DNA of 64,000 nucleotides, taken from assembly GCA_018241505.1 (NCBI GenBank), contig JAFEDS010000020.1, positions 1-64,000 of the forward strand, written 5' to 3'. Both the position numbers and the translations under genes were made by a program. Under the pieces are notes generated by a model that was not told the DNA's origin, ran no database searches, and saw only the letters and a program-made list of their open reading frames with translations. The DNA comes from Pseudomonadota bacterium (GTDB taxonomy: Bacteria; Pseudomonadota; Gammaproteobacteria; Steroidobacterales; Steroidobacteraceae). Shown piece after piece: positions 17,930-28,562 of the stretch (the first letter of the stretch is position 1; every line of letters begins with the position of its first letter).

Positions 17930-18438
17930 CCGCACGCTGGGTCGAGCTCGGCCGCATTGGCGCTCCCTTCGGCGTCAAAGGCTGGATGCATGTTGACTCT
18001 TACACGGATCCACCCGATGGCCTGCTCGATTACCCCCAATGGGTATTAAGAAGCGGCTCAGGTGAGCGCGTAACGCGTAAGGTGATCGAAGGCCACCCGC
18101 AGGGCGACCGGTTGGTTGCGCGGTTGGAAGGAATCGAGGATCGCGATGCTGCGTCACGTCTGACGGGCACCGTGATCGAGGTGCAGCGGGCTGATTTGCC
18201 GCCACCTGGAAAGCGCCAACACTATCGCGCTGACCTGGTCGGGCTGGCGGTCCGCAACCTCGAAGGTGTTGAGATGGGCCGTGTGGAGCAGTTTGTAGAT
18301 GCGCCCACGGGGCCCGTGATGGTGGTGAAGGATGCGGCCGGACGGGAGCACTGGGTGCTCGCCACGCCGGAGTATCTGCGCAAGGTTGAGATGGACGCCG
18401 GACTGATCCTCGTGGATTGGCCGCTGGAACAGGAGTAG
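17926..18438 (+). CDS. rimM: ribosome maturation factor RimM
   Basis: Binds S19 and assists 30S head assembly. The N-terminal domain starts at [17 protein letters not shown]; a PRC-barrel domain follows with [20 protein letters not shown]. Only two starts are possible in this frame. One is an ATG at 17851, which would lie 79 bases inside rpsP and add 25 atypical residues. The other is a CTG at 17926, which gives exactly the family length (170 residues) and a 4-base CTGA overlap with the rpsP stop. I prefer the CTG; the C-terminal boundary is certain. A GGAAG about 16 bases upstream of the CTG is a weak SD. Confidence 0.88.
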   Translation: MTARWVELGRIGAPFGVKGWMHVDSYTDPPDGLLDYPQWVLRSGSGERVTRKVIEGHPQGDRLVARLEGIEDRDAASRLTGTVIEVQRADLPPPGKRQHYRADLVGLAVRNLEGVEMGRVEQFVDAPTGPVMVVKDAAGREHWVLATPEYLRKVEMDAGLILVDWPLEQE

Positions 18439-18447
18439 AGGCCCTCC

Positions 18448-19197
18448 GTGAAAATCGAGGTTGTCTCGCTGTTTCCGGACATGATCAGCGGGGCGCTGAA
18501 GTTCGGCGTTGTGGGCCGTGCTTTGGAGCGGGGTCTGTTGAGCGTTGGCACGGAAGATCCGCGCGCGCATACAACCGATCCGCATCGAACGGTAGATGAC
18601 CGGCCGTACGGCGGTGGTCCCGGCATGGTGCTCAAACCCGAGCCCATGCTGGCGGCGATCGAGGCGGCGCGGGGGCGGTTGCCGCAGGGCTGTCCGCGGA
18701 TTTATCTGTCGGCGCAGGGCGAGCCCTTCGGACAACGACAGGCGGAAAGCCTGGCCGCATTGCCCGGGTTCGTACTGGTGGCAGGACGGTATGAAGGTTT
18801 GGATGAGCGCGCGCTGGCGCTGGGCATAGATCGGGAGCTGTCGCTCGGTGACTATGTGCTGTCCGGCGGCGAGCTGCCGGCCCTGGTGGTGATTGACGCG
18901 GTGGCGCGCTTATTGCCGGGAGCGTTGGGCGATGAGCGCTCGAGCGTGGAAGAGTCGTTCAGCGCGGGCCTGCTGGATTGGCCGCACTACACGCGGCCGG
19001 AAGTGTTTGCAGGGCTGACGGTGCCGCCGGTGTTGTTGTCGGGCAATCATGCCGACATCCACCGCTGGCGACTGAAACAGGCGGTGGGGCGGACGTGGCA
19101 GCGCCGACCGGACCTGATTGCAGCGAATCCACTCGCGCCCGAGGCGAGCAAGTTACTGAATGAGTTCCTCACGGCACGGGCCGTAGGACGCGATTGA
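18448..19197 (+). CDS. trmD: tRNA (guanine-N1)-methyltransferase
   Basis: SPOUT enzyme making m1G37 in tRNA, needed for frame maintenance. The 249 residues include [20 protein letters not shown], the [18 protein letters not shown] loop, the knot segment [14 protein letters not shown], and [20 protein letters not shown]. The start is GTG, 9 bases after rimM. Confidence 0.97.
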   Translation: MKIEVVSLFPDMISGALKFGVVGRALERGLLSVGTEDPRAHTTDPHRTVDDRPYGGGPGMVLKPEPMLAAIEAARGRLPQGCPRIYLSAQGEPFGQRQAESLAALPGFVLVAGRYEGLDERALALGIDRELSLGDYVLSGGELPALVVIDAVARLLPGALGDERSSVEESFSAGLLDWPHYTRPEVFAGLTVPPVLLSGNHADIHRWRLKQAVGRTWQRRPDLIAANPLAPEASKLLNEFLTARAVGRD

Positions 19198-19238
19198 AAT
19201 TGGTCACCGCACCAGCGGTGAACTCGAGGATGACGACT

Positions 19239-19583
19239 ATGAGCAAAATTACACAGGAACTCGAAAAAGCACGCATGACGCGCGAAGTGCCGGACTTCAA
19301 GCCCGGCGACACCGTGGTCGTGAACGTGAAGGTGATCGAAGGCGATCGCGAGCGCGTGCAGGCGTACGAGGGTGTCGTGATTGCCATCAGCAATCGCGGC
19401 CTCAACTCGTCCTTCACGGTGCGGAAGATTTCGCACGGCGAGGGCGTCGAGCGCGTTTTCCAGACCTACAGCCCGTCCATCAGCGACATTTCAATCAAGC
19501 GCCGCGGCAGCGTCCGTCGCGCCAAGTTGTACTACCTGCGTGACCTGTCCGGTAAGGCCGCGAGAATCGAAGAGAAGATCTGA
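19239..19583 (+). CDS. rplS: 50S ribosomal protein L19
   Basis: Large-subunit protein at the 30S interface. [20 protein letters not shown] leads into the conserved [20 protein letters not shown] and the [20 protein letters not shown] tail. Of three possible starts (19194, 19230 and 19239), the ATG at 19239 has GAGGA 8 bases upstream and matches the family N terminus, giving 114 residues. Last gene of the rpsP operon. Confidence 0.95.
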   Translation: MSKITQELEKARMTREVPDFKPGDTVVVNVKVIEGDRERVQAYEGVVIAISNRGLNSSFTVRKISHGEGVERVFQTYSPSISDISIKRRGSVRRAKLYYLRDLSGKAARIEEKI

Positions 19584-19618
19584 GATCTTCCGTCGCTTCC
19601 CGTCCGTAGGGGCGTAAC

Positions 19619-21463
19619 TTGCAGTTAGTCCGGGCGATTCTGTTTGGGCTGTGGCGCGGCCTCGATGTGCTGCGCCGGTTCCTGCACCTGGTATTTCTGC
19701 TGGTGGTGTTCGGGTTTGTATTCGGCGCGATGCGCGTGTCGATGCCGACCATCCCGGCAAAAGCGGCCCTGTTGGTCGCCCCTGAAGGCCAGCTCGTTGA
19801 GCAGATGTCCGGTGACCCGCTCGGCCGGGCCATCGAAGAGGCCCGCGGCCAGGGCCGCCCCGAAACCCTCCTGTGGGATGTAGTGGACTCCATCCGCTAT
19901 GCCGCGAAAGACAAGCGCATTCCCGTCCTGGCCATTGATCTCGAGAAGTTCGACGGCGCCGGGCAGCCGACGCTGGAGGAATTCGCCAAGGCCATCCGCG
20001 AATTCCGTGCCACCGGCAAGAAGGTGATTGCCTTCGGCACCGAGCTCACCCAGGATCGTTACTACATCGCCGCCCAGGCAGATGAGATCTACCTCGATCC
20101 GCTCGGCTTCGTACTGCTGGATGGCTACGGCCGCTATCGGATGTTCTTCAAGGAAGTCCTCGACAAGATCGGTGTCGACATCAACGTGTTCCGCGTCGGC
20201 GCCTTCAAGAGCGCGGTGGAGGCTTACACCCGAACGGACATGTCGGCTGAGGACAAAGAGGAGAGCCTCAGTTATCTCAACGCGCTCTGGACCAACTATC
20301 AGGCCGTGATGACCCGCGCGCGGAAGCTTCCTCCGGATGCGCTCCAGACCTACGTCACCACACTTTCCAAAACCGTGCCCGCCGCCGGTGGAAATGCCGC
20401 GCAGGTCGCGCTGAAAGCCGGTCTCATCACGGGCATCAAGTCCCGCCAGGACATCGAGCATCGCTTGATTGAGCTCGTCGGACAGGACGATTCCGACGGT
20501 TCATACCAGAACGTACATCTGCAGGACTATGCCCGGCTCGCGCACGCTGACAAGAAGCTGCACGGCAGCGGCAAGAAGCACGTGGGTGTCATTGTTGCCG
20601 CGGGCGAGATCCTGGACGGCGATCAGCCTCCGGGTACCGTCGGCGGGGATTCAACGGCCCGGCTGATCCGCCAGGCGCGGTTGGATAAGGATGTGGCGGC
20701 TGTTGTGTTGCGTGTAGACAGCCCGGGCGGCAGTGTTCTGGCATCCGAGCATATTTACCGCGAGCTGCAGGCATTGCGCGCGGCCGGCAAGCCGGTCGTG
20801 GTGTCCATGGGCGATCTGGCGGCTTCGGGCGGCTACTATATTTCCGCTCCAGCCGATGAGATCTGGGCCAGCCCGGCCACCTTGACCGGTTCGATCGGTA
20901 TTTTCGCCATCATCCCCACCGTGGATAAGACGCTCGGCAAGATCGGGGTCAATGTGGATGGTGTTGGCACCACCCCGTTAGCCTCGCAGATGCGAATCGA
21001 TCGTCCCCTGGGAGCGGAAGCCCGCGCGCTGTTGCAGGCGGAAATCGAACGTGGCTATGACGTGTTCCTGGAGCGCGTATCCACGGGCCGCAAAAAGACC
21101 CGCGAGCAGGTCGACACCATCGCGCAAGGCCGCGTGTGGGCGGGGGTCGATGCCAAGCGGTTGGGTTTGGTTGACGGGCTGGGTTCGTTCGATGACGCCA
21201 CGAAAGCGGCGGCTCACCGCGCCAAGTTGACTGACTACACGGTCGAATTCATGGAGCCGGAGTTGTCCTGGGCCCAGGAGCTCGTGCTGCAGATGAAGAC
21301 CCGCGCCGTGAAGGCAGCCGCGAAAGTGGTGGTAGATGTCTCGCCCAATCCCCTCGGGCCGGTGGCGAAGCGCTTCGATCCGCTCACCCGCCAGGTTGAG
21401 CTGCTCAGCCGCCTGAGCGAGCCCAACAAGGTCTACGCCTACTGCTTCTGCACGGCCGACTAG
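19619..21463 (+). CDS. sppA: signal peptide peptidase SppA, 67K type
   Basis: Inner-membrane serine protease that degrades cleaved signal peptides. The 614 residues match the long tandem-domain form. An N-terminal anchor ([20 protein letters not shown]) is followed by an N-terminal half with the catalytic lysine in [17 protein letters not shown], and a C-terminal half with the nucleophile in [12 protein letters not shown]. The start appears to be TTG at 19619 (translated as Met). It is tail to tail with tdh, overlapping by 4 bases. Confidence 0.93.
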   Translation: MQLVRAILFGLWRGLDVLRRFLHLVFLLVVFGFVFGAMRVSMPTIPAKAALLVAPEGQLVEQMSGDPLGRAIEEARGQGRPETLLWDVVDSIRYAAKDKRIPVLAIDLEKFDGAGQPTLEEFAKAIREFRATGKKVIAFGTELTQDRYYIAAQADEIYLDPLGFVLLDGYGRYRMFFKEVLDKIGVDINVFRVGAFKSAVEAYTRTDMSAEDKEESLSYLNALWTNYQAVMTRARKLPPDALQTYVTTLSKTVPAAGGNAAQVALKAGLITGIKSRQDIEHRLIELVGQDDSDGSYQNVHLQDYARLAHADKKLHGSGKKHVGVIVAAGEILDGDQPPGTVGGDSTARLIRQARLDKDVAAVVLRVDSPGGSVLASEHIYRELQALRAAGKPVVVSMGDLAASGGYYISAPADEIWASPATLTGSIGIFAIIPTVDKTLGKIGVNVDGVGTTPLASQMRIDRPLGAEARALLQAEIERGYDVFLERVSTGRKKTREQVDTIAQGRVWAGVDAKRLGLVDGLGSFDDATKAAAHRAKLTDYTVEFMEPELSWAQELVLQMKTRAVKAAAKVVVDVSPNPLGPVAKRFDPLTRQVELLSRLSEPNKVYAYCFCTAD

Positions 21464-22491
21464 AGCGTCGCCCAGTCGAGGATCACCTTTCCCGACTGCC
21501 CCGATCCCATGGTCTCGAAACCCTTCAGGTACTCCTGGACGGGAAAATGATGGGTGATGATGGGCTTCAGATTGAGCCCGCTCTGCAGCAATGAGGCCAT
21601 CTTGTACCAGGTCTCAAACATCTCCCGGCCATAGATGCCCTTCAGGGTGAGGCCCTTGAAAATGACCTGGTTCCAGTCGATCGCGGTCTCTTCCGGCGGA
21701 ATGCCCAGGATGGCAATCGACCCACCATGCCGCATCGTCCGCAACATCTCGCGAAACGCAGTGGCATTACCCGACATCTCCAGGCCAACGTCGAAGCCTT
21801 CCTTCATGCCCAGCTCTTTCTCGGTGTCATCCAGGGTTTGCTTGGTGACATTGATGGCGCGCGTGGCACCCATCTTGCGGGCGAGGTCGAGCCGGTAGTC
21901 ATTTACATCGGTAATGACAACATGCCGGGCTCCCACAAAACGCGCAATCGCAACCGCCATGATGCCGATCGGACCGGCACCGGTGATCAATACGTCCTCG
22001 CCAACCATGTCGAAGGCAAGCGCCGTGTGGGTTGCATTGCCGAACGGATCCAGGATGGACGCGACATCGTCGGTGATGGAATCGGGCAGCTTGAAAGTGT
22101 TGATTCCCGGGATCGACAGGTACTGCGCGAACGCACCAGGCCGGTTTACGCCAACTCCGACCGTGTTGCGGCACAGATGCCGGCTGCCGGCGCGGCAATT
22201 GCGGCAGTAACCGCATGTGATGTGGCCTTCACCCGAGACGCGGTCGCCGATCGCGAGACCCCGAACCTCGGAGCCCATCTCGACAATGCGGCCGCAGTAC
22301 TCGTGGCCGACGGCCATGGGCACGGGAATGGTCTTCTGCGCCCACGCATCCCACTTGTAGATATGCATGTCGGTGCCGCAGATCGCGGTCTTGGCGATTT
22401 CGATCAGTACATCGTTGGGGCCGACCTTCGGCTCCGGCACATCGTCCAACCAGATACCGGGAGACGCCTCTTTCTTAACCAGTGCCTTCAA
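21460..22491 (-). CDS. tdh: L-threonine 3-dehydrogenase
   Basis: Zinc MDR enzyme that oxidises L-threonine to 2-amino-3-ketobutyrate with NAD+. The catalytic zinc ligand is in [14 protein letters not shown]. The structural zinc cysteines are in the lobe [15 protein letters not shown]. The NAD site is [16 protein letters not shown]. The 343 residues are full length. The start overlaps the kbl stop by 4 bases (ATGA). The pair converts threonine to glycine and acetyl-CoA. Confidence 0.96.
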   Translation of the reverse strand: MKALVKKEASPGIWLDDVPEPKVGPNDVLIEIAKTAICGTDMHIYKWDAWAQKTIPVPMAVGHEYCGRIVEMGSEVRGLAIGDRVSGEGHITCGYCRNCRAGSRHLCRNTVGVGVNRPGAFAQYLSIPGINTFKLPDSITDDVASILDPFGNATHTALAFDMVGEDVLITGAGPIGIMAVAIARFVGARHVVITDVNDYRLDLARKMGATRAINVTKQTLDDTEKELGMKEGFDVGLEMSGNATAFREMLRTMRHGGSIAILGIPPEETAIDWNQVIFKGLTLKGIYGREMFETWYKMASLLQSGLNLKPIITHHFPVQEYLKGFETMGSGQSGKVILDWATL

Positions 22492-23675
22492 GGGATGACT
22501 CCAAGTTCTTTACCGACGGCGGTGAATTCTTCTATCGCGCGGTTCAGTTGATCGCGTGTCAATGCGGCTGACATCTGCGTCCGGATGCGCGCCTGTCCCT
22601 TCGGGACCACGGGGAACGAGAACCCAATGACATACACCTCGCGTTGCAACAGTTTGTCCGCCATTTGTCCGGCGAGCGAGGCATCGCCCAGCATCACCGG
22701 GATGATGGGATGCTCACCGGGTTTGAGAATGAATCCGGCATTCTCCAGCCCGGCACGGAAGTGACGCGCGTTGTCAAAAAGCTGAGTGCGCAATTCCGGT
22801 GTGTTTTCCAGCAGGTCCAGCACCCGCAGGCTGACACCGGCGACCACCGGCGGAATGCTGTTGGAGAACAGGTAAGGCCGCGACCGGTTCCGCAGCCAGT
22901 CGATGACTTCCTTGCGGGAGGAAACAAAGCCGCCACTGGCACCGCCCAGCGCTTTGCCGAGCGTGCTGGTGACGATGTCGACGCGGCGCGCGACGCCGCA
23001 GTGCTCCGGTGTGCCACGGCCGGTGGCGCCCATGAAGCCGGTGGCATGCGAATCGTCGACCATGACCAGTGCGTCGTATTTATCCGCAAGCTCACAGATG
23101 GCTTTCAGGTTGGCGATGGTGCCATCCATGGAAAATACGCCATCGGTCGCAATGAGCCGCGTTCGGGCCGACTGGGTCGCCTGCAGAGCGCTTTCCAGCT
23201 CTTTCATGTCGTTGTTGGCATAGCGATGGCGCTGTGCCTTGCATAACCTGATGCCATCAATGATGCTGGCGTGGTTGAGCGCATCCGATATGACGGCGTC
23301 CTTTTCATCCAGCAGCGTCTCAAACAGGCCGCCGTTGGCATCGAAGCACGAGGAGTACAGGATCGTGTCCTCGGTGCCCAGGAAGCGGCTGAGCCGTTCC
23401 TCGAGCTGCTTATGAACGTTCTGCGTGCCGCAGATGAACCGTACCGACGCCATGCCATAACCGAAGCGGTCTATGGCCCGGTGCCCCGCCTCGCGCATGG
23501 CCGCATGGTTGGCCAGGCCCAGATAGTTGTTCGCACAAAGGTTCAGGACGTCCTGATCGCCCGTGCGCACCAGGCCCCCCTGGGGGCCGGCGAGCACGCG
23601 TTCGGACTTGTACAGCCCCTGTTCCTTCAAACCGGCGAGATCGGCTCGCAACCGTTCAATAAAAGCTGCATTCAT
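22488..23675 (-). CDS. kbl: glycine C-acetyltransferase (2-amino-3-ketobutyrate CoA ligase)
   Basis: PLP alpha-oxoamine synthase that cleaves 2-amino-3-ketobutyrate with CoA to glycine and acetyl-CoA. The 395 residues contain [25 protein letters not shown], and the PLP lysine in [14 protein letters not shown]. It is the first gene of kbl-tdh. A TATAAT lies only 7 bases upstream of the ATG, so the transcript is probably leaderless. It is divergent from hslR. Confidence 0.96.
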   Translation of the reverse strand: MNAAFIERLRADLAGLKEQGLYKSERVLAGPQGGLVRTGDQDVLNLCANNYLGLANHAAMREAGHRAIDRFGYGMASVRFICGTQNVHKQLEERLSRFLGTEDTILYSSCFDANGGLFETLLDEKDAVISDALNHASIIDGIRLCKAQRHRYANNDMKELESALQATQSARTRLIATDGVFSMDGTIANLKAICELADKYDALVMVDDSHATGFMGATGRGTPEHCGVARRVDIVTSTLGKALGGASGGFVSSRKEVIDWLRNRSRPYLFSNSIPPVVAGVSLRVLDLLENTPELRTQLFDNARHFRAGLENAGFILKPGEHPIIPVMLGDASLAGQMADKLLQREVYVIGFSFPVVPKGQARIRTQMSAALTRDQLNRAIEEFTAVGKELGVIP

Positions 23676-23682
23676 GGCTTCA

Positions 23683-23691
23683 ATTATACTC
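23683..23691. promoter_or_regulatory. overlapping divergent -10 elements between kbl and hslR
   Basis: The 23-base gap between the divergent starts contains ATTATACT. Read on the minus strand this is TATAAT (23683-23688), 7 bases from the kbl ATG. On the plus strand it is TATACT (23686-23691), 7 bases from the hslR ATG. Both predicted transcription starts fall at or next to the start codons. The -35 regions are weak in both directions. Confidence 0.55.
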
Positions 23692-23698
23692 TGCGGCC

Positions 23699-24106
23699 AT
23701 GAGCGAAGCTGGCACAGATACCGGCCCGGGAGCCGCGCGGATCGACCGCTGGCTGTTCGGAGTACGATTGTTCAAATCGCGGTCGCTGGCGGCCGAGGCC
23801 GTCAATGGCGGTAAGGTTCACATCAACCACGAACGTGTGAAGCCGTCACGCGGCGTTCAGGTGGGCGATACCGTAACCTTCACGCGGGGAGCGGTTGAGT
23901 TCGAGTGTGTCGTGACCGCTGTCCCTCTGCGCCGCGGTCCGGCGAGCGAAGCCGCCCGATGTTATGACGAAACGGCGGCCAGCAAGGCGCGCCGCGAAGA
24001 GTTTTCCACCCGCATGAAGGTTGCGGCGGCACTCACGCCGAAGCCGATCGAGCGGCCGGACAAGCACGACCGCAAGGTTCTGCGGCGTCTGCGTGGCCGA
24101 GATTGA
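23699..24106 (+). CDS. hslR: heat-shock protein 15 (S4-domain ribosome recycling factor)
   Basis: Hsp15 binds 50S subunits carrying stalled peptidyl-tRNA and helps return them to the cycle. An S4 RNA-binding domain covers residues 15-75: [20 protein letters not shown], then [20 protein letters not shown]. The Lys/Arg-rich C-terminal tail ([16 protein letters not shown]) is typical. 135 residues. Divergent from kbl; upstream of sdaA. Confidence 0.92.
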   Translation: MSEAGTDTGPGAARIDRWLFGVRLFKSRSLAAEAVNGGKVHINHERVKPSRGVQVGDTVTFTRGAVEFECVVTAVPLRRGPASEAARCYDETAASKARREEFSTRMKVAAALTPKPIERPDKHDRKVLRRLRGRD

Positions 24107-24120
24107 ATACAGGTAATACC

Positions 24121-25491
24121 ATGTCCCTCAGCGTTTTTGACATTTTCAAAGTCGGCATCGGTCCGTCGAGCTCCCACACCATGGGTCCGATGCGCGCTGC
24201 CCGCGAGTTCGTGGCCGGCCTGAAACGGGACGGCCTGCTTGCGGCCACGAGCCAGATTGCGGTGCGGCTGTACGGCTCCCTGGCATTGACCGGCATCGGC
24301 CACGGCACGGATCGAGCCGTCCTGGCGGGCCTCGAAGGCGCTGTGCCGGAAACCGTCGATCCTGACAGCATCGAGCCGCTCATCCGGCGCGTGCGCAGTG
24401 AAGGCCGGATCAAACTGCTGGGCGAGCACGAAATCCCCTTTGACGAGCCCATGCAGCTTCTGTTCATGCGCCACGAAACCCTGCCGCGGCATTCCAACGG
24501 CATGCGCTTTACAGCGCTCGGGGCCAACTCCAGCGTATTGCGCGAGGATGACTACTACTCGATCGGTGGCGGCTTCATTGTTCACGGCGATGAGACGGAA
24601 GCGAGTGGGGTGAGGGCGGCGCATGTCGAACCGCCGTATCCCTTCACGTCCGGTGCGGAGTTGCTCGCCAAGTGTCGTGAGAACGGCCTCGAGTTGTATG
24701 AGTTGATGCTCGCCAACGAGCGGACCTGGCGATCCGAGGAAGAAGTGCGCGCGGGCCTGTTGAACATCTGGAAGGTGATGCAACAGTGTGTTGAGCGTGG
24801 CTTTCGCCAGACCGGGCACCTGCCGGGCGTTCTCAAGGTGAAACGCCGCGCTCCGAAGATGTACCGAGTTTTGACGGAGGGCAAAGGATCGTCCGCGCTC
24901 GAAGTCATGGACTGGGTGAATGCCTTCGCATTGGCGGTAAACGAAGAGAACGCGGCGGGCGGTCGCGTGGTCACTGCGCCAACCAACGGTGCCGCCGGCA
25001 TCGTGCCCGCGGTTATGCATTTCTATGCGCGCTTCGAGCCGGGGGCCAACGAGGCTGGGATCATGCGTTTCCTGTTGTGCGCCGCAGCGATGGGCATGCT
25101 GTACAAGCGCAATGCCTCCATCTCCGGCGCGGAGATGGGTTGCATGGGGGAGGTGGGTGTTGCCTGCTCCATGGCGGCGGCAGGACTGGTGGCGGCCTTG
25201 AACGGTACCAATGAGCAGATTGAGAACGCCGCCGAGATCGGGATGGAACACAACCTCGGTCTGACCTGTGACCCGGTTGCCGGGCTCGTGCAGATTCCTT
25301 GCATCGAGCGCAACGCAATGGGCTCCGTGAAGGCCATCAACGCGGCGCGACTGGCCATGCGTGGCGACGGTACCCACAAGGTGTCACTGGATCAGGTGAT
25401 CGCAACCATGCGGCAGACGGGGTTGGATATGCAGACCATCTACAAGGAGACCTCGCAGGGAGGTCTGGCGGTCAACGTTCCCGAGTGCTAG
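24121..25491 (+). CDS. sdaA: L-serine dehydratase (4Fe-4S)
   Basis: Deaminates L-serine to pyruvate with an oxygen-sensitive 4Fe-4S cluster. The start [20 protein letters not shown] is the family N terminus. Cluster cysteines are seen in [19 protein letters not shown] and the pair [12 protein letters not shown]. 456 residues, a single-chain fused alpha/beta form. A TTG at 24103 overlapping the hslR stop is an alternative start. Together with kbl-tdh this region handles Thr/Gly/Ser catabolism, and the nearby SUF operon would supply its cluster. Converges with sixA, overlapping by 4 bases. Confidence 0.95.
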   Translation: MSLSVFDIFKVGIGPSSSHTMGPMRAAREFVAGLKRDGLLAATSQIAVRLYGSLALTGIGHGTDRAVLAGLEGAVPETVDPDSIEPLIRRVRSEGRIKLLGEHEIPFDEPMQLLFMRHETLPRHSNGMRFTALGANSSVLREDDYYSIGGGFIVHGDETEASGVRAAHVEPPYPFTSGAELLAKCRENGLELYELMLANERTWRSEEEVRAGLLNIWKVMQQCVERGFRQTGHLPGVLKVKRRAPKMYRVLTEGKGSSALEVMDWVNAFALAVNEENAAGGRVVTAPTNGAAGIVPAVMHFYARFEPGANEAGIMRFLLCAAAMGMLYKRNASISGAEMGCMGEVGVACSMAAAGLVAALNGTNEQIENAAEIGMEHNLGLTCDPVAGLVQIPCIERNAMGSVKAINAARLAMRGDGTHKVSLDQVIATMRQTGLDMQTIYKETSQGGLAVNVPEC

Positions 25492-26000
25492 GCCCAGAGC
25501 GCGAACAACGGCGCCGGCGGTATCTCGCTGAGTGAATCGCGCAGGTTGCGTGCCTCGATTCCCGACCAACTGTTGGTGTCGAACGTAAACGAGCAGACCG
25601 CTGCCGTGGCCAGTTCCCCGATGTGCCTGTTGGGAGCGAGAAGCTGCGCGAGCTCGGAGATGCCGGGGTTGTGACCTACCACCATCAGGTGGGAGATGCG
25701 CGGACCTGTTGACCGCACGATGCGCAAAATGTCTTCGGGCGGCGCCAGGTACAGCGATTCCTCGGCGCGGATGTTGCGGCCACTGATACCCAGTTCCCGG
25801 GCAACAATGGCAGCGCTCTGCTCAGCGCGCCGCGCGGTGCTCGCCAGCAGGATCGCGGGAACGAGCTGCAACTCGAACAGCCGCCGTCCCATGGCTTCGG
25901 CCTCGGAGTTGCCGCGCCGGTTCAACGGCCGGTCGAAGTCGGAGATTTGCGGGTCCTGCCACTGTGCATTCGCATGGCGCATGAGCGTCAGTCGCTTCAA
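25488..26000 (-). CDS. sixA: phosphohistidine phosphatase SixA-like
   Basis: Histidine phosphatase superfamily, with the RHA variant of the RHG motif ([15 protein letters not shown], where A replaces G), then [18 protein letters not shown]-like [11 protein letters not shown] and the second histidine in VVGHNPG. The 170 residues fit SixA, which removes phosphate from HPt domains such as ArcB or PTS-Ntr NPr. The start overlaps the Rieske gene stop by 4 bases, making it the last gene of the SUF transcript. Its physiological target here is not known. Confidence 0.85.
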   Translation of the reverse strand: MKRLTLMRHANAQWQDPQISDFDRPLNRRGNSEAEAMGRRLFELQLVPAILLASTARRAEQSAAIVARELGISGRNIRAEESLYLAPPEDILRIVRSTGPRISHLMVVGHNPGISELAQLLAPNRHIGELATAAVCSFTFDTNSWSGIEARNLRDSLSEIPPAPLFALWA

Positions 26001-26314
26001 ACAGGGTTCTCCACCAGGATGCGCCCGTTTTCGACCCGCACTTGAAAGGTACGTAAAGGTTCATAGGCAGGTGGCGTCAGGGCCTCGCCGGTCCGCACGC
26101 AAAAATGCGCACCATGTCGCGGACAGATGATCTGACACTGTTCCACTTCCGCCCCCTCCAACGGTTCGCCGTCGTGTGTACAACGGTCTTCTACCGCATA
26201 AAGCTTATCGGCACAGCGTACGACAAGTAGGGCGAAGCCGTCGATATCCGCAGAGAAGGATTTTTGATCTTCGAGCGCTCCCGCGGCGCCGACATCCACC
26301 CAGTCGACGCTCAA
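25997..26314 (-). CDS. Rieske [2Fe-2S] ferredoxin-like protein
   Basis: A 105-residue single Rieske domain like non-heme dioxygenase ferredoxin components or NirD. Both cluster motifs are intact: CTHDGEPLEG and CPRHGAHFCVRTGEAL (C-x-H and C-x2-H). There is no signal peptide or oxygenase next to it. It lies between sufT and sixA with ATGA-type overlaps on both sides, so it is part of the SUF operon. It may act as an electron donor or cluster acceptor for the assembly pathway; this is inferred from position. Confidence 0.9.
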   Translation of the reverse strand: MSVDWVDVGAAGALEDQKSFSADIDGFALLVVRCADKLYAVEDRCTHDGEPLEGAEVEQCQIICPRHGAHFCVRTGEALTPPAYEPLRTFQVRVENGRILVENPV

Positions 26315-26862
26315 AACATCCCCGTCTGAAGGCGGGCCGCCTCCGACATCATGCTTTGATTCCAGGGCGGATCGAAGGTCAGCTCAACATTGGCGCAGCT
26401 CACGGTGGGAATGCGCTGTACTTTGTCTTTCACGTCTTCGACCAGCACCTCACCCATGCCACAACCGGGCGCGGTCAGTGTCATGGTGATGTCAATGGCA
26501 CGGCTGCCATCCGGATTCGCTGTCACGTTGCAATCGTAGACGAGCCCGAGATCCACAATGTTGATCGGGATCTCAGGATCGAAGCAGGTGCGCATCTGGT
26601 CCCACGCCAGCTTCTTCACATCCTCTTCGGTCGCATTGGGCGGCAGCTCGGGCGCCTGTACCGCCTCTTTGCCAATGGCGTCGGCATTCTCGCCCGCGAT
26701 TCGAAACAGATTGCCTTCAATGTAGACCGTGAAGCTGCCGCCCAGCGCCTGGGTGATGTAACCCGCCTGGCCGGGCTTCAACTTCACTTCCACGCCGGCA
26801 GGCACGATCACGGCCGGGACTTCCCGGTTCACAACAAACGGTTCGTTCTCATGGCTGCGCAT
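26311..26862 (-). CDS. sufT: SufT, DUF59/MIP18-family Fe-S maturation factor
   Basis: Proteins of this family help cluster transfer to apo-targets. The C-terminal two thirds is the MIP18 domain: DPEIPINIVDLGLVYDCNVT, MTLTAPGCGMGEVLVEDVKD with the conserved cysteine, and VELTFDPPWNQSMMSEAAR. An N-terminal segment of about 80 residues is the SufT-specific extension. 183 residues. Lies 3 bases after sufU and overlaps the Rieske gene by 4 bases. Confidence 0.93.
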   Translation of the reverse strand: MRSHENEPFVVNREVPAVIVPAGVEVKLKPGQAGYITQALGGSFTVYIEGNLFRIAGENADAIGKEAVQAPELPPNATEEDVKKLAWDQMRTCFDPEIPINIVDLGLVYDCNVTANPDGSRAIDITMTLTAPGCGMGEVLVEDVKDKVQRIPTVSCANVELTFDPPWNQSMMSEAARLQTGMF

Positions 26863-26865
26863 TGC

Positions 26866-27309
26866 TTACTCCGTCGACACCGTGGCGCCGCCCTGGTCGA
26901 GGGCCGCGTTCAACGTGTGCCAGCACAGGCTTGCGCATTTCACACGAGCCGGGTACTCGCGCACGCCGGACAGCGCCGCCAGCTTGCCCAACGAGGGGTC
27001 GGCCACGGCTTCCTGTTGAGTGAGCAATGAATGCACCTTGTTGAACAGGCCGCCGATCTCGGTCTTGTCCTTGCCCTTGATGGCTTCGGTCATCAGCGAG
27101 GCCGAGGCGGTCGAGATGGCACAGCCTTTGCCTTCGAAACGGATGTCCTCGACGCGATCCCCCTGCATTTTCAGAAACACGGTCAATCGGTCGCCACACA
27201 GCGGATTGTGCCCGTCGGCGCGGGCGTCAGCCGCCTCCAGCGTCCCGAAGTTGCGGGGCCGCTTGTTGTGATCGAGGATCACGTCGCGATACAGCTCTTT
27301 CAGGTCCAT
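26866..27309 (-). CDS. sufU: SufU-type Fe-S assembly scaffold/sulfur carrier
   Basis: IscU-fold protein that accepts sulfur from SufS. Key residues: NPLCGDRLTVF, GKGCAISTASASLMTEA and RVKCASLCWHTL, giving the three zinc or cluster cysteines and aspartate. It has the SufU-type insertion between the second and third motifs. The ATG at 27309 overlaps the sufS stop in TGATG; a TTG one codon earlier is possible. 147 residues. Uses a SufU rather than SufE/SufA as partner, as in several SUF systems outside enterics. Confidence 0.93.
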   Translation of the reverse strand: MDLKELYRDVILDHNKRPRNFGTLEAADARADGHNPLCGDRLTVFLKMQGDRVEDIRFEGKGCAISTASASLMTEAIKGKDKTEIGGLFNKVHSLLTQQEAVADPSLGKLAALSGVREYPARVKCASLCWHTLNAALDQGGATVSTE

Positions 27310-28562
27310 CAACCAAACACCTCACGCGCCTTGCCGAGCGCTGATACCAGGCTCTTCACGTCGTTCGCGGTGTTGTAGACCGCGAACGAGGCGCGCACGG
27401 TAGCGGGCAATCCCAGGAACGTCATCAGCGGCATGGCGCAGTGGTGGCCGGTACGGACGGCGACTCCCTCATGGTCGAGGATCGTGCCGAGGTCATGCGG
27501 ATGCACGCCGTCCATGACGAATGACACAATCGAGGCCTTGTTGGGGGCCGTGCCGATGAGCTGGATTCCAGGGATCTTCTGCAGCTCGGCGCTCGCCAGC
27601 TCTACGAGGCGGTGCTCGTGAGCGGCGATGGCATCCAACCCCAAGCTCTCGATGTAGTCCATGGCCGCCGCGAGGCCGACGGCACCCGAAATGTTAGGCG
27701 TGCCGGCCTCGAACTTCGCGGGCAGATCGTTGTAGGTCGTCTTGTCGAACGACACCGTCAGGATCATGTCACCGCCGCCCTGCCAAGGCGGCATCGACTG
27801 CAACAATTCTTCGCGCCCGTACAGGACGCCGATGCCGGTCGGTCCATAGAGTTTGTGGCCGGAGAAGGCGTAGAAGTCACATCCCAACGCCCGGACATCC
27901 ACATGCGAGTGCGGCACGGCCTGTGCACCGTCGACCAACACGACGGCTCCCTGGGCATGCGCGGCATCCACAATCTTTTTGACGGGCAGGACCGTGCCCA
28001 GCGCGTTTGAGACATGCGCGACCGCGACGATCTTCGTGCGTGGTGACAGGAGCTTCACGTACTCATCGAACAGAAACTCGCCGCGGGTATTGATGGGAGC
28101 GACCTTCAAGGTGGCGCCGGTCTGTTCACAGATCATCTGCCACGGCACGATGTTGGCGTGATGCTCGAGCTCGCTGACGATGATTTCGTCGCCGGCCTTC
28201 AGGCGCGGGCGGGCGTAGGTTTGCGCGACGAGGTTGATGGCTTCTGTAGTGCCGCGGACGAAGATGACTTCTTTTGTAGAACGTGCGTTGATGAAGCGGC
28301 GCACGCGTTCCCTCGCGCCCTCGAACGCTTCAGTTGCGGCCTGGCTCAGGGCATGTACGCCGCGGTGGATGTTGGCATGCGAGTGGGTTTCGTATTCCTC
28401 GACGGCACGCAGCACTGCCACGGGTCGCTGCGAAGATGCGCCGCTGTCCAGGTAGACGAGCGGGCGGCCGTTGACCGTCCGGTCGAGAATGGGGAAGTCC
28501 CGGCGGACGCGCTCGGCATCCAAAACAGGGGTGTTTGCCACCCGGGGGGCGGTTGCAGCCAT
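27309..28562 (-). CDS. sufS: cysteine desulfurase SufS
   Basis: Group II PLP desulfurase that makes the persulfide from cysteine for Fe-S assembly. Motifs: ELEHHANIVPWQ, VDGAQAVPHSHVDV, the PLP lysine in YAFSGHKLYGPTGIGV, and the active-site cysteine loop RTGHHCAMPLM. 417 residues. Joined to sufD by a TAATG overlap and to sufU by TGATG, so translation is coupled along the operon. Confidence 0.96.
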   Translation of the reverse strand: MAATAPRVANTPVLDAERVRRDFPILDRTVNGRPLVYLDSGASSQRPVAVLRAVEEYETHSHANIHRGVHALSQAATEAFEGARERVRRFINARSTKEVIFVRGTTEAINLVAQTYARPRLKAGDEIIVSELEHHANIVPWQMICEQTGATLKVAPINTRGEFLFDEYVKLLSPRTKIVAVAHVSNALGTVLPVKKIVDAAHAQGAVVLVDGAQAVPHSHVDVRALGCDFYAFSGHKLYGPTGIGVLYGREELLQSMPPWQGGGDMILTVSFDKTTYNDLPAKFEAGTPNISGAVGLAAAMDYIESLGLDAIAAHEHRLVELASAELQKIPGIQLIGTAPNKASIVSFVMDGVHPHDLGTILDHEGVAVRTGHHCAMPLMTFLGLPATVRASFAVYNTANDVKSLVSALGKAREVFG

